The position numbers and the translations under genes were made by a program. A stretch of DNA of 14,500 nucleotides from JACQRW01 sp964371935 (lineage in GTDB: Bacteria; Patescibacteriota; Minisyncoccia; Sungbacterales; HO2-52-23), in assembly GCA_964371935.1 (NCBI GenBank), contig CAYJOT010000017.1:1-14500 (forward strand), in the 5' to 3' direction. Every line of letters begins with the position of its first letter. Positions within the stretch are counted from its first letter, which is position 1. The notes under the pieces are model-generated. The model was not told the DNA's origin. It ran no database searches and saw only the letters and a list, made by a program, of their open reading frames with translations. Shown here in pieces: positions 6,265 through 13,326 of this stretch.

Positions 6265-7860
6265 TCACTGCTGTTTGAACAAAATCGGCAGTAGGCTCTC
6301 TCCGGTCATTTCTTTGGGTTTAGGTATGGCGAGCAGGTCGAGGATGGTGGGGGCGATGTCGGTGAGCACGCCTTCGGTCTGGCTTTTTTGTCTGGTGATT
6401 TCATCGTCGGTACGGGGTGTGGCGCGTTTGAATTGATTGCCGATCAGGTAGAGCGGTACCGGATTGATGGAGTGCTCGGTCAGGGGCTCGCCGGAGATTG
6501 TATTGCGTTTGCGCTCGATATTGCCGTGGTCTCCGGTAATGAGCATCACGCCGTTGCCTTGGATAAGCGCGTTCATAATCTGACTGATTGATTCATCAAG
6601 CACCTCGGCCGCCTGTATGGATGCCTTAAAGTCGCCAGTATGTCCCACCATGTCGGCGTTTGCAAAGTTTGCGATGATTACGTCACTGGTCGCGAAATGC
6701 TCCAAGATCGCGGCAGTAACTTCCTGGGCGCGCATGATGGGCACGTCGTTGAAGTGGCTGCTCGTAACAGAGGGAATAAGCACCCGCTTCTCTCCGGGAA
6801 ACTCTTGTTCCACTCCACCGTTGAAGAAGTAGGTCACATGCGCGTATTTTTGCGTCTCGGCAATGTGCACATGGGTAAGTCCGGCATCGCCGATCGCGCG
6901 CGAAAGCGGCCATTGAATATCAAGCGAAGGAAACGCAACCGATACGGCAAGGCCTTTTTGGTACTCGGTCATGGTAACGACATTAAGTCCCATGATTTTC
7001 CGGCGCGGGAATTTATCAAACACCTCGTCACTGAAGGTATGGGTGATCTCGCGCATGGAATCCTCGCGAAAATCGGTAAAGATGAGCGCATCGTTATCCC
7101 GCACCAGTGCAAGGGGCCTGTCAGTGGTTTCCTTGGTGACAAAGGCCGGTTCGATAAATTCATCAAAGATTCCGCTCTCGTACGATGCGGCCAAGTACTG
7201 GCTTGTCGAGTTGATTGGCGCGCCAATGCCCTGGGTCAGCAGCTGATATGCACGCTCAACGCGCTTCCACTGCTCGTCGCGGTCAAGCGCGTATGATCTG
7301 CCGATGATCGTTGCAATATGCGTATTGGGCCAATCTGTTGCGAGGCGTCGTTCAAGTTTGGCTATAAATGCGGCGCCTTCATTGGGTGGGCTGTCTTTGC
7401 CGTCGGAGAAGATGTGAAGATAGACGGCGGGCACTTGTTTTTCTTTGAGCAAATCAAGCAAGGCATAGAGATGGTCAACGTACGCGTGTACCGAGCCGGA
7501 GGAAACCAGACCGGCGATGTGCAAATTGGTATTGTTGGCGATGACGTGTTCTGCTGCCTGCACCAACGCTGGATTCTCAAAAAATGAGCGGTCGCGGATC
7601 GAGGTGATAATGCGCGGCAGATGATGGTAGATCACGCGGCCCGTTCCCATGGTCAAATGTCCGACCTCGGAATTGCCTGCCTCGCCCCACGGCAGACCAA
7701 CGGCAGCGCCCGATGCTTGCAGCGCGGTAAACGGGTAGTTTTGCTCAATGTCGTGCAATGTCGGAAGGTGCGCTTCCGCCAGCGGGTTTCCCTCTTTTTT
7801 AAGCGAAATCCCGAAGCCGTCGAGAATAATCAGAAGTAATGGTTTTGGTATTATATGCAT
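6265..7860 (-). CDS. gpmI: 2,3-bisphosphoglycerate-independent phosphoglycerate mutase
   Basis: Interconverts 3- and 2-phosphoglycerate in glycolysis via a phosphoserine intermediate and two divalent metal ions. From the ATG at 7860 it has 531 residues, normal for the family. Visible active-site elements are Asp14 (ILDGFG), phosphorylated Ser64 (GNSEVGH), His125, Asp156 in DGKD, Arg188 and Arg194 (GRSYALDRD), Lys338 (QKYAHVTYFFNGG), Asp403 and His407 (NADMVGHTGD), Asp444-His445 (TGDHGN), and His463. The substrate-binding FRxDR motif reads FREDS at 264-268, so its second Arg is replaced by Ser, and the usual DGRD is DGKD. An in-frame GTG at 7872 would add four residues; the ATG is preferred because GGTGGA lies about seven bases before it. 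The start overlaps the end of the upstream Cys/His-rich gene by 10 bases, so the two share a transcript. Confidence 0.95.
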   Translation of the reverse strand: MHIIPKPLLLIILDGFGISLKKEGNPLAEAHLPTLHDIEQNYPFTALQASGAAVGLPWGEAGNSEVGHLTMGTGRVIYHHLPRIITSIRDRSFFENPALVQAAEHVIANNTNLHIAGLVSSGSVHAYVDHLYALLDLLKEKQVPAVYLHIFSDGKDSPPNEGAAFIAKLERRLATDWPNTHIATIIGRSYALDRDEQWKRVERAYQLLTQGIGAPINSTSQYLAASYESGIFDEFIEPAFVTKETTDRPLALVRDNDALIFTDFREDSMREITHTFSDEVFDKFPRRKIMGLNVVTMTEYQKGLAVSVAFPSLDIQWPLSRAIGDAGLTHVHIAETQKYAHVTYFFNGGVEQEFPGEKRVLIPSVTSSHFNDVPIMRAQEVTAAILEHFATSDVIIANFANADMVGHTGDFKASIQAAEVLDESISQIMNALIQGNGVMLITGDHGNIERKRNTISGEPLTEHSINPVPLYLIGNQFKRATPRTDDEITRQKSQTEGVLTDIAPTILDLLAIPKPKEMTGESLLPILFKQQ

Positions 7861-9074
7861 ATTTGTTTCCACCGGTCAGGGAGGTTATTGCATAATTCAA
7901 GAAATTCGCGCGATCCGGGATGAAAATGAAAGCCCGCATATGCAGCCATTTGTTGAAAACATTGTTCGGTCGGGTCATAGCCGGATGCATCTTTGCAAAA
8001 CTGCACCGCTTTAGCGATATTGCGATAGTCGGTCTCGATCAGGCGGGATGCCATGCCTGCGGAGCACTGTCCTTTGCGCGGCGCCGGAAGTTTACTGCAA
8101 AAGCGCTGCATGGCATCGGTGTCAAATTGAAATTGCACCGTCAGCACATAAAACATTCCGTTGTAGCAGCGATCCCGTTCCGCTGGCTCTTCCTTGTTGC
8201 AAAACGTTATCAGCCCGGCCGGCGTTTTTACTTCTTGTGCAAAAAGCGGCCAGCTTTCACTGATGCATGATCCCTTTGCTTCGCCGCTAAAATCGCCGCA
8301 AAAAGCATCCCGCGCTTCTTTCGTCGTCTGTTTCCCTTTCACGAGCGCAAAATCTTCCGGCTCAAGCGGCTGGAAAATCTGCATGAAAGCGCCATCCAGA
8401 CACACATGACTAAACGCAGAACCGAGCGAATTTGGCGCGGTTATCTTTGCGCAAAGCACCGCGGATTTTTTAATATCGCCGCCGGTCATATACATGGCCA
8501 GATGGCCAAGCGCATGGTAACACGTGCCGCGCTCAAGCCCGGTCGGCTTCCAATTTTGTTTTGGCTCGCAGAGCGTCTGCAGATCCGGCATGATTTGCTG
8601 TATGTGCGCATCGGTAAGCGATTCGGCGCGAAACCGCTCCTGCATGCCTCCGTGGATGCAGCCGTTTGAACATATTCCGCTGGGGCAACGCGCAAGAACC
8701 GTTTTCCACTCGTCGGGATTTTTCTTCACCTCCCGCGCCGAAAGCTCGTGCCCGAGCACATGGCAGAAATTGTATGCAGGGTCGCTGTCCTGGACTATTT
8801 TCGTCACTGCAAACGTATCTTCCATGGAAATGGCATCCATGAGTTTTGGAATTTCACGGTCGTAGCATCCTGGGCGGTATGATTCTTGCGCGCATGCCGA
8901 AACAATATCTTGCGCCAACCGCGCCATTTGCTGCGCATCGGGGCGTGCCAAGGGGTGGCGGGTACGTTGTGAGAATTCATTTTTGACAACAAGCGCGGCG
9001 CCAACTAAAAAGATCGCGGTAAAAATTCCTATGCCAAACAGGAGCGCTATTTTTTTATATCTTTGAATACCCAT
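7851..9074 (-). CDS. Membrane-anchored Cys/His-rich protein with Cys-pair repeats, paralogue A
   Basis: I know no family name for this 407-residue protein. Residues 9-30 form one hydrophobic segment after a basic start, so the rest probably lies outside the membrane. The middle carries three Cys/His motifs: CHVLGH at 104-109, CSNGCIHGGMQ at 135-145, and CYHALGH at 185-191. From residue 259 to the end there are five units with Cys pairs (259/270, 292/303, 326/337, 360/372, 395/406), spaced 33-35 residues apart with 10 or 11 residues inside each pair. This pattern resembles disulfide-stapled helical hairpins as in Sel1-like Hcp proteins, but the spacing differs. The clustered His and Cys suggest a metal or haem site or a redox function. 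It lies 21 bases after paralogue B and overlaps gpmI, so all three are likely co-transcribed. Confidence 0.8.
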   Translation of the reverse strand: MGIQRYKKIALLFGIGIFTAIFLVGAALVVKNEFSQRTRHPLARPDAQQMARLAQDIVSACAQESYRPGCYDREIPKLMDAISMEDTFAVTKIVQDSDPAYNFCHVLGHELSAREVKKNPDEWKTVLARCPSGICSNGCIHGGMQERFRAESLTDAHIQQIMPDLQTLCEPKQNWKPTGLERGTCYHALGHLAMYMTGGDIKKSAVLCAKITAPNSLGSAFSHVCLDGAFMQIFQPLEPEDFALVKGKQTTKEARDAFCGDFSGEAKGSCISESWPLFAQEVKTPAGLITFCNKEEPAERDRCYNGMFYVLTVQFQFDTDAMQRFCSKLPAPRKGQCSAGMASRLIETDYRNIAKAVQFCKDASGYDPTEQCFQQMAAYAGFHFHPGSREFLELCNNLPDRWKQICI

Positions 9075-9095
9075 GTGGGAATGACAACAGTCCGG

Positions 9096-10271
9096 CTAAT
9101 TATACTGGCAATTATTATATTGATATCGTTGCTCAACCGACAGACAAATCTCGCGGGATTTTGCGACCGTAGCGAAATTTCTTAATATCGAGAGTACGCG
9201 GTTAAAACACGGACGGCGCTCTTCCTCTGAAAGAAGTTTTGATTGGCAAAAATCGATCGCCCGGACATATTCGGCCTGCGGCGGGCCGTACTTCAGAAAC
9301 CCTTCGGCAAACCCGGTAATGCATGAAATATGAAACCGCTTTGGCAATGATCTGCACCATTGCGTTGTCTCAGCATAATCTATCTGTCCTAATCGTACAC
9401 GCTCAACGCTAAGTCCGGCAAGGGTCTCTTGCGCGTACGCATCTTCTTTGATGGTGTCAATAAATCGTGCCGTTGCTGAAAAATCATTGTTTGCCCCGAG
9501 CATAGCCGAGACAAGAAACTGCGTGTAGCATGCACGTTTGTATTTCTCCGGCTGTTCACGGCAAATCCAAAACGGGTCTTTTTGATTTGCCGACAGCTTA
9601 TACTTTCCTGAATCGGAAAGAATTTCCAGCGCGTTAAACGCGCCGGATGCGCACCGGAAAAGTTCGTCTTGATTTTGCGATACGCGTTCGCACACCGCAA
9701 TCGCCGGTTTTAAGATCAACCGCGCATTGCCCCACAGCGCGGGATCAGGCACATCATCCACAGATCCGTGCCCGATGCCATGCAAACACGCGCCGCCGGC
9801 ATCCGCGATAAACACCTTCAGCTTTTTATCCGCGTAGTCGCAAAACGCCCGCGCCTGCGCCGTATCGTTGGTCGTATGCATCAGCGTCTCCATGAATCCG
9901 TGGTAAAATCCGTATCCGCAGTATGACGTTTTTGTGGAGAGCGCAAAATCCTTGTTTTGATTAAAAAGCTTAAACGCCTGCTCCCCTATCTGGTGCGTCA
10001 GCCCGTGGCAGCTGCCGAGTTGCGAAGGATTCTCCGTTACAAACGCATCAAGCGCGGCAAAAGCGGCGTCAAGATTATTGCCGCGCAATTTTTGCTGTAT
10101 TATGGTCTCCCAGCATTGGAGTCGCCGGCTGATGTCCGTGTCTTGGCCGCACAAGTTCCGGGATGCAGTTTCGTTTGGCATCTGCCGGCTAAAAAATAAA
10201 ATGCCTGTCAATAATGCAGGGGCGATAAGAAACAATCCACACAAAAGATATTTTTTTGCAGGCATAATCAT
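9096..10271 (-). CDS. Membrane-anchored Cys/His-rich protein with Cys-pair repeats, paralogue B
   Basis: A 391-residue relative of the next gene (paralogue A), with the same plan and low overall identity. A hydrophobic segment at about 8-28 follows a short basic start (a signal anchor; no clear lipobox). The shared motifs are CHGLTH at 88-93, CGYGFYHGFME at 118-128, and CLHGIGH at 162-168. Cys pairs follow at 41/53 (before the motifs), 194/207, 237/248, 306/317, 342/355 and 376/388. One unit between 248 and 306 keeps the spacing but has lost both cysteines. The ATG at 10271 overlaps the TGA of the upstream AbiEii-like remnant as ATGA, which fixes the start and implies coupled translation. The function is unknown; the protein is probably extracytoplasmic and disulfide-rich. 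Confidence 0.8.
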   Translation of the reverse strand: MIMPAKKYLLCGLFLIAPALLTGILFFSRQMPNETASRNLCGQDTDISRRLQCWETIIQQKLRGNNLDAAFAALDAFVTENPSQLGSCHGLTHQIGEQAFKLFNQNKDFALSTKTSYCGYGFYHGFMETLMHTTNDTAQARAFCDYADKKLKVFIADAGGACLHGIGHGSVDDVPDPALWGNARLILKPAIAVCERVSQNQDELFRCASGAFNALEILSDSGKYKLSANQKDPFWICREQPEKYKRACYTQFLVSAMLGANNDFSATARFIDTIKEDAYAQETLAGLSVERVRLGQIDYAETTQWCRSLPKRFHISCITGFAEGFLKYGPPQAEYVRAIDFCQSKLLSEEERRPCFNRVLSILRNFATVAKSREICLSVEQRYQYNNCQYN

Positions 10272-10546
10272 AAATGTCGTTTAATCTCCCGCTCAAGCGT
10301 TGCTTTGAAATCCCGGATAATCAGTTGGTGTCCTTTCGGGAGAAATCGCCGCAGTTCCTCATCAAAGCTCGCCTTTTCTTTTTGTAATAGGGTCAGCACT
10401 TGCTCAAACACTTTACGTTTTTTCTCGGGGAGCAGATTTGCGCGAAGCAGAAAATAGAAATCATAATAATCTCTGGGTTTATGCCGTTCAAGCAGGGCAT
10501 GCAGTTTCCCCTGGATCAGTAACTCATGTGATGGTTTCGTTGGCAA
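10268..10546 (-). pseudogene. Truncated AbiEii-like toxin (C-terminal remnant)
   Basis: A 92-residue reading frame matches only the C-terminal part of AbiEii/AbiGii nucleotidyltransferase-type toxins: KLHALLERHKPRDYYDFYFLLR at about residues 14-35 fits the K-x-A-L-x2-R-x3-RD-x2-D pattern. The N-terminal nucleotidyltransferase core of these proteins, normally of 250-300 residues, is absent, so toxin activity is not expected. It starts at a TTG seven bases after the AbiEi stop, and its frame remains open upstream into the antitoxin gene, consistent with an internal deletion. It ends in an ATGA overlap with paralogue B. It may survive only as a translational link in the operon, or it could be a short stand-alone member of the domain family. 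Confidence 0.65.
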
Positions 10547-10553
10547 GCATAGA

Positions 10554-11180
10554 TTACGGTTTTTTGTGTGAGAGCACGTCGATGATCAATGCGTCAAGCC
10601 CCGGTCGGCCGTAAAGCTTCCCATATGATATGATTTTTTTGTGCTCAAGACGGTCAATCGAAAGACGATCATTCAGGGTAGTTTTACCAAGCGATACAAA
10701 GTAAAGATAATCCGCAAGCGCTTTTTCCGGAGTAGCAATGAAGATCGTATTATTGCCGACTTTCTCCGGTACATAGCCGGTGAAAGCACTTTTTTTGATT
10801 TTTTGATAGGAAAAATCTCTGCCCAACGCCGTAAATGTTGCGGTAATTTTTGTGGTTACTGACGTAACGGTATACGGCATTTCAGGAATAATGCCAAAGC
10901 GGGAGAGTGCATACTCAAGAGAAACATAAGATGGCTGGTACAGAGCGTTTGCGATCACCTCCTCGTTTGGAATCATTTCCTTCAGCACATACTGTCCTTT
11001 TCGCAGGCGCACCAGAAGACCACGCTTCGTGTACGTTTCCAAAAAATAGCGGGTGTTGCGCATCGGAATCTTAAAAATGCGACTGAATTCACCAGGACTA
11101 AAAATGGCAACCTTTTTCTCTCGCAAGGTATCATGCACCGCCAAAGGACTGATAATATTCGTTTTGAATTTTGCCAACAT
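10554..11180 (-). CDS. AbiEi-family antitoxin / transcriptional regulator
   Basis: This 208-residue protein matches the AbiEi antitoxin type of the type IV AbiE systems. The N-terminal winged-helix region spans about residues 24-70 (FSPGEFSRIFKIPMRNTRYFLETYTKRGLLVRLRKGQYVL in outline: a helix-turn-helix followed by a wing that ends in GQYVL). The C-terminal domain has the typical YQPSYVSLEYALSRFGIIPE segment at about 82-101 and TPEKALADYLYF at about 149-160. In intact systems it neutralises the AbiEii nucleotidyltransferase and represses the operon. Here the toxin gene is only a remnant, so the protein may now act simply as a repressor of the operon that continues into the Cys/His-rich genes and gpmI. 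Its promoter is at 11201-11229. The start is the first ATG after that promoter. Confidence 0.8.
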   Translation of the reverse strand: MLAKFKTNIISPLAVHDTLREKKVAIFSPGEFSRIFKIPMRNTRYFLETYTKRGLLVRLRKGQYVLKEMIPNEEVIANALYQPSYVSLEYALSRFGIIPEMPYTVTSVTTKITATFTALGRDFSYQKIKKSAFTGYVPEKVGNNTIFIATPEKALADYLYFVSLGKTTLNDRLSIDRLEHKKIISYGKLYGRPGLDALIIDVLSHKKP

Positions 11181-11200
11181 ATTCAGTGTTTACTCAAACC

Positions 11201-11229
11201 ATTTTATACCAGTGCCTCTTTCCTGTCAA
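11201..11229 (-). promoter_or_regulatory. Near-consensus promoter for the abiEi-to-gpmI operon
   Basis: On the minus strand TTGACA (11229-11224) is followed after 17 bases by TAAAAT (11206-11201), matching the consensus in 11 of 12 positions. Transcription should start near 11194, giving a leader of about 14 bases before the abiEi ATG at 11180. No other promoter of this quality was found in the operon, so it probably drives all five genes. Confidence 0.75.
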
Positions 11230-11268
11230 CCTGCTCGGTTTCAGTATGGAGTTTGATAGTATGTACTT

Positions 11269-12194
11269 ATGAAAATAAAACGCTTTTATGAAGATTTAAA
11301 GCCATTTCTGCATCCAAATAGAGCTTTGGTCATTTTTGGCCCGCGCAGAGTAGGCAAGACAACCCTGCTCAAAGATTTTCTTTCCACAACTAAGCTCAAA
11401 AGCAAGCTTGATTCAGGGGATAATATTAAAACCCAACACATTCTCGGATCGCAAGATTTTGATCAAATCCGCGAATATGCGGCTGGATATGAATTGGTCG
11501 CCATTGACGAGGCACAGAGAATTCCCAATGTCGGACTTGGCCTTAAAATTCTTGTTGACCAAATTCCCGGAATCCGCTCAAGGATATTCTTGAACTTGAA
11601 CGGGTGAAAGGATCTAAAATTCTCCTTGACCTTCTGCGGCTTATCGCGTATCAGGTCGGAAGTGAAGTGTCTCTTTCAGAACTTGGTTCAAAAATTGGCG
11701 CCGACACCAAGACCGTGGCTCGCTATCTTGATCTGTTTGAAAAGTCGTTTGTGATTCTGAATCTGCGCGGATTCAGCCGTAATCTCCGTAAGGAAGTAAC
11801 CAAAAAAAGCAAATACTATTTTTACGATCTTGGCATCCGTAACGCAATTATTTCAAATTTTAATTCTATTGATGCGCGCAACGATATAGGCGCTTTATGG
11901 GAAAATTTCTGTGTCATTGAGCGCCTGAAAATGAGAACATACCGAGATATCTACGCCAATCAGTATTTTTGGCGTACATGGGATCACAAGGAAATTGATT
12001 TAATTGAAGAGCGCGAGGGAAAACTCTTCGGCTATGAATGCAAATACGCCGACCAAGGCGGCCATGCCTACCGGTCTGGCTTCGCCAGATCTTCACGACA
12101 GGCAGGCAAAAACAAAGCTGCGTGGCTCAACACATACTCCGAGGCATCATTTGAGCTTATCACCCGCGCGTCATATCTTGATTTTATTTTGTAA
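11269..12194 (+). pseudogene. AAA_14/DUF4143-type ATPase broken by internal deletion
   Basis: Two adjacent frames encode the two ends of one protein. Frame 1 (11269-11607) has the ATPase start with Walker A GPRRVGKTTLL at residues 24-34 and Walker B YELVAIDEAQRIP. It runs into LVDQIPGIRSR and then stops. Frame 2, readable from about 11582 as DILELERVKGSKILLDLLRL, continues to 12194 with the DUF4143 part: a winged helix (LSELGSKIGADTKTVARYL) and a PD-(D/E)xK-like end (KEIDLIEER, YECKYAD). The middle that normally joins them, containing the sensor-like TGSS and the gR...P segment (roughly 90-100 residues), is missing and the frame is shifted, so an intact product cannot be made. A palindromic insertion sits in the C-terminal domain. 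Frame 2 could still make a shorter protein from an ATG or GTG near 11604. Confidence 0.85.
12061..12107. repeat. Palindromic element inserted in frame in the DUF4143 domain
   Basis: GCC-A-TGCCT at 12061-12069 pairs with AGGCAGGC at 12100-12107 (8 bp, one bulged A) and encloses a perfect hairpin, TCTGGC-TTC-GCCAGA, at 12075-12089. The element adds about 16 codons (GHAYRSGFARSSRQAG) between the YECKYAD motif and KAAWLNTY without breaking the frame. Its composition differs from that of the host gene. Confidence 0.7.
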
Positions 12195-12204
12195 TCTACT
12201 CCCT

Positions 12205-12363
12205 ATTCAACCCGACGAGCGCGATCTCTGCTTCCAGCAAGCAGGCGCGAATTTCCGCTCGTGGGTAAGTTCGGATAGTGAGCTTGCCAAAAAATGCAAT
12301 CAGCTTTCAGACGCGCCAGCGCGCGGAAGATGTCTTGGACAGAACACCAGTCATAGCGAGTGA
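12205..12363 (+). pseudogene. Relic 1 of a Cys-pair repeat module
   Basis: In the frame starting at 12205, codons for PIQPDERDLC through SSDSELAKKC to CLGQNTSHSE end in TGA at 12361-12363. The Cys spacing (DLC to KKC 22 residues, then C-x11-C) is that of the repeat units in the two Cys/His-rich proteins. There is no start codon or N-terminal part; the frame upstream is the out-of-frame end of the DUF4143 gene. At DNA level it is closely related to relic 2, including a 27-base identical run at 12249-12275. It is probably the 3' end of a lost gene. Confidence 0.65.
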
Positions 12364-12401
12364 ATGTGATATAAAGAAACTGAACTATTCCGTCACATTC
12401 A
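12361..12401. terminator. Inverted repeat between relic 1 and hicA (possible terminator)
   Basis: TGAATGTGA at 12361-12369 is the exact complement of TCACATTCA at 12393-12401. It has a 23-base loop and lies just beyond the stop of the minus-strand hicA gene. The long loop and lack of a clear T-run make it a weak terminator candidate. Confidence 0.35.
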
Positions 12402-12409
12402 AGGGCTAG

Positions 12410-12646
12410 TTATTTTCTTCCGAGGAGCTTCCTGAATTCTGTGATTGAAATTTTTGCTTGTCGCAGAATTGCACGCATGAGCCAGAGCGGGAGTGGCGTA
12501 CTATGTTGGGGTACGGTGGTTTGCCGGCTGGTGTCCGTGAGATGCCGAAGTCGTACATGAGATCCACTCTGTCGAATGATATGAAAACCCGCCTTCATTA
12601 AGGCGGCGATTACCTCTGCAGATTTCAAAGAGGGAAGCAATGCCAT
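12410..12646 (-). CDS. hicA: HicA-family mRNA interferase toxin
   Basis: A 78-residue dsRBD-like toxin of the HicA/YcfA family, which cleaves mRNAs independently of ribosomes when released from HicB. The family core is visible: SAEVIAALMKAGFHIIRQSGSHVRLRH with the catalytic His30 in GSH, then TTVPQHSTPLPLWLMRAILRQAKISITEFRKLL, matching the usual VP.H...L..GTLR.IL.qagIs..EF. segment. It is slightly atypical in that LPLWLMRAILRQA replaces the usual glycine-containing turn. It starts two bases after the HicB stop, so the order is hicB-hicA, the reverse of the most common arrangement but well known. It appears intact. Confidence 0.85.
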   Translation of the reverse strand: MALLPSLKSAEVIAALMKAGFHIIRQSGSHVRLRHLTDTSRQTTVPQHSTPLPLWLMRAILRQAKISITEFRKLLGRK

Positions 12647-12648
12647 AG

Positions 12649-12930
12649 TTATGCAGGCACCAATATGCGTGATTTCGGAATCCGACCGGCTACGCGTCCT
12701 GTATCGTCGAGAATGAGCTTTTGCTCATCAATCAGGCAGTCGCAGCGAAGTTCAATCGCATCTTTTATCATCCGCTTGGCATTTGCAAGGGAAGTGCCAA
12801 ATGTAACCACTTCTTCGGGGAACCCAAGAACTTCCGCTCCGTAGGTTCCGCTCTTTGCATCCCGCCATATTCGCGCACGATATAACCCGTGCTTGGTATG
12901 GATAATGAATTGTTTTTTTTGTGCTCTCAT
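12649..12930 (-). CDS. hicB: HicB-family antitoxin
   Basis: A 93-residue protein with the degraded RNase H-like fold of HicB antitoxins. Strands around GLYRARIWRDAKSGTYGAEVLGFPEEVVTFG correspond to the family's YxAxVPxxPGcxTxG region, followed by the helix SLANAKRMIKDAIELRCDCLIDE. The C-terminal tail (GRVAGRIPKSRILVPA) lacks an obvious helix-turn-helix, so repression of the promoter may be weak or may work through a short DNA-binding tail. It lies directly before hicA on the same strand. GGTGGAG lies upstream of the ATG, but at 12 bases it is somewhat distant for a Shine-Dalgarno sequence. This is the likely functional partner of the HicA toxin. Confidence 0.8.
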   Translation of the reverse strand: MRAQKKQFIIHTKHGLYRARIWRDAKSGTYGAEVLGFPEEVVTFGTSLANAKRMIKDAIELRCDCLIDEQKLILDDTGRVAGRIPKSRILVPA

Positions 12931-13052
12931 GTCATTATGTTACTCCACCTTATAGGTATTGGCAAGCGCCAGTCTTGTAACTATCCAGAATTTCCCAGCG
13001 TGTGAAGAAAATATGACCTAAGATCATGATTGAGAATTTTTGTGATCGCATA

Positions 13053-13319
13053 TTATTTTTTGTTTTCCTTTACTGGTCTCTTTTGCCAAAACTTTTTCCA
13101 GTCCCTTTTGGAGGTGATAGTCGTGCCGTGCCCCGAACCCAACCCCTTTACGAGCGCCTGTTCGAGCCGCTCTTGGTCGCGGCGACGGAGATCCTCGCGG
13201 ACTAAACTTCGCATATAGTCACTCGGGGTGCCATAGTGATCTTCGTGTACCCGCTGCTTAATTCGCTCCTTGAGCTCTTTGGGAAGTGAGATGCTCATAT
13301 TTTCTACTTCTCGTGCCAT
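13053..13319 (-). CDS. ParD-like ribbon-helix-helix antitoxin, without a partner toxin
   Basis: An 88-residue protein with an N-terminal ribbon-helix-helix domain: NMSISLPKELKERIKQRV forms the beta strand and first helix, and YGTPSDYMRSLVREDLRRR the turn and second helix, the standard ParD layout. The C-terminal part (about 50-88) is basic and would normally wrap a ParE toxin. No ParE-like or other toxin frame follows in the 120 bases before hicB, so it is an orphan. It may serve as a stand-alone repressor or may be left over from a lost pair. Three tandem 10-base repeats sit directly upstream of its start and are a good operator candidate. Confidence 0.8.
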   Translation of the reverse strand: MAREVENMSISLPKELKERIKQRVHEDHYGTPSDYMRSLVREDLRRRDQERLEQALVKGLGSGHGTTITSKRDWKKFWQKRPVKENKK

Positions 13320-13326
13320 AAATTTT

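Noticed and set aside
6640..7296. A 218-codon plus-strand frame inside gpmI
   Set aside because: Antisense to catalytic segments of gpmI, with no motif of its own.
11604..12194. The DUF4143 half as a complete independent gene
   Set aside because: The coding text is continuous upstream of the ATG in the same frame (DILELERV), and the ATPase half precedes it directly, so it is better described as the 3' part of a deleted gene.
12361..12401. A strong bidirectional terminator
   Set aside because: The 9-bp stem has a 23-base loop and no clear T-run, so only a low-confidence feature was kept.
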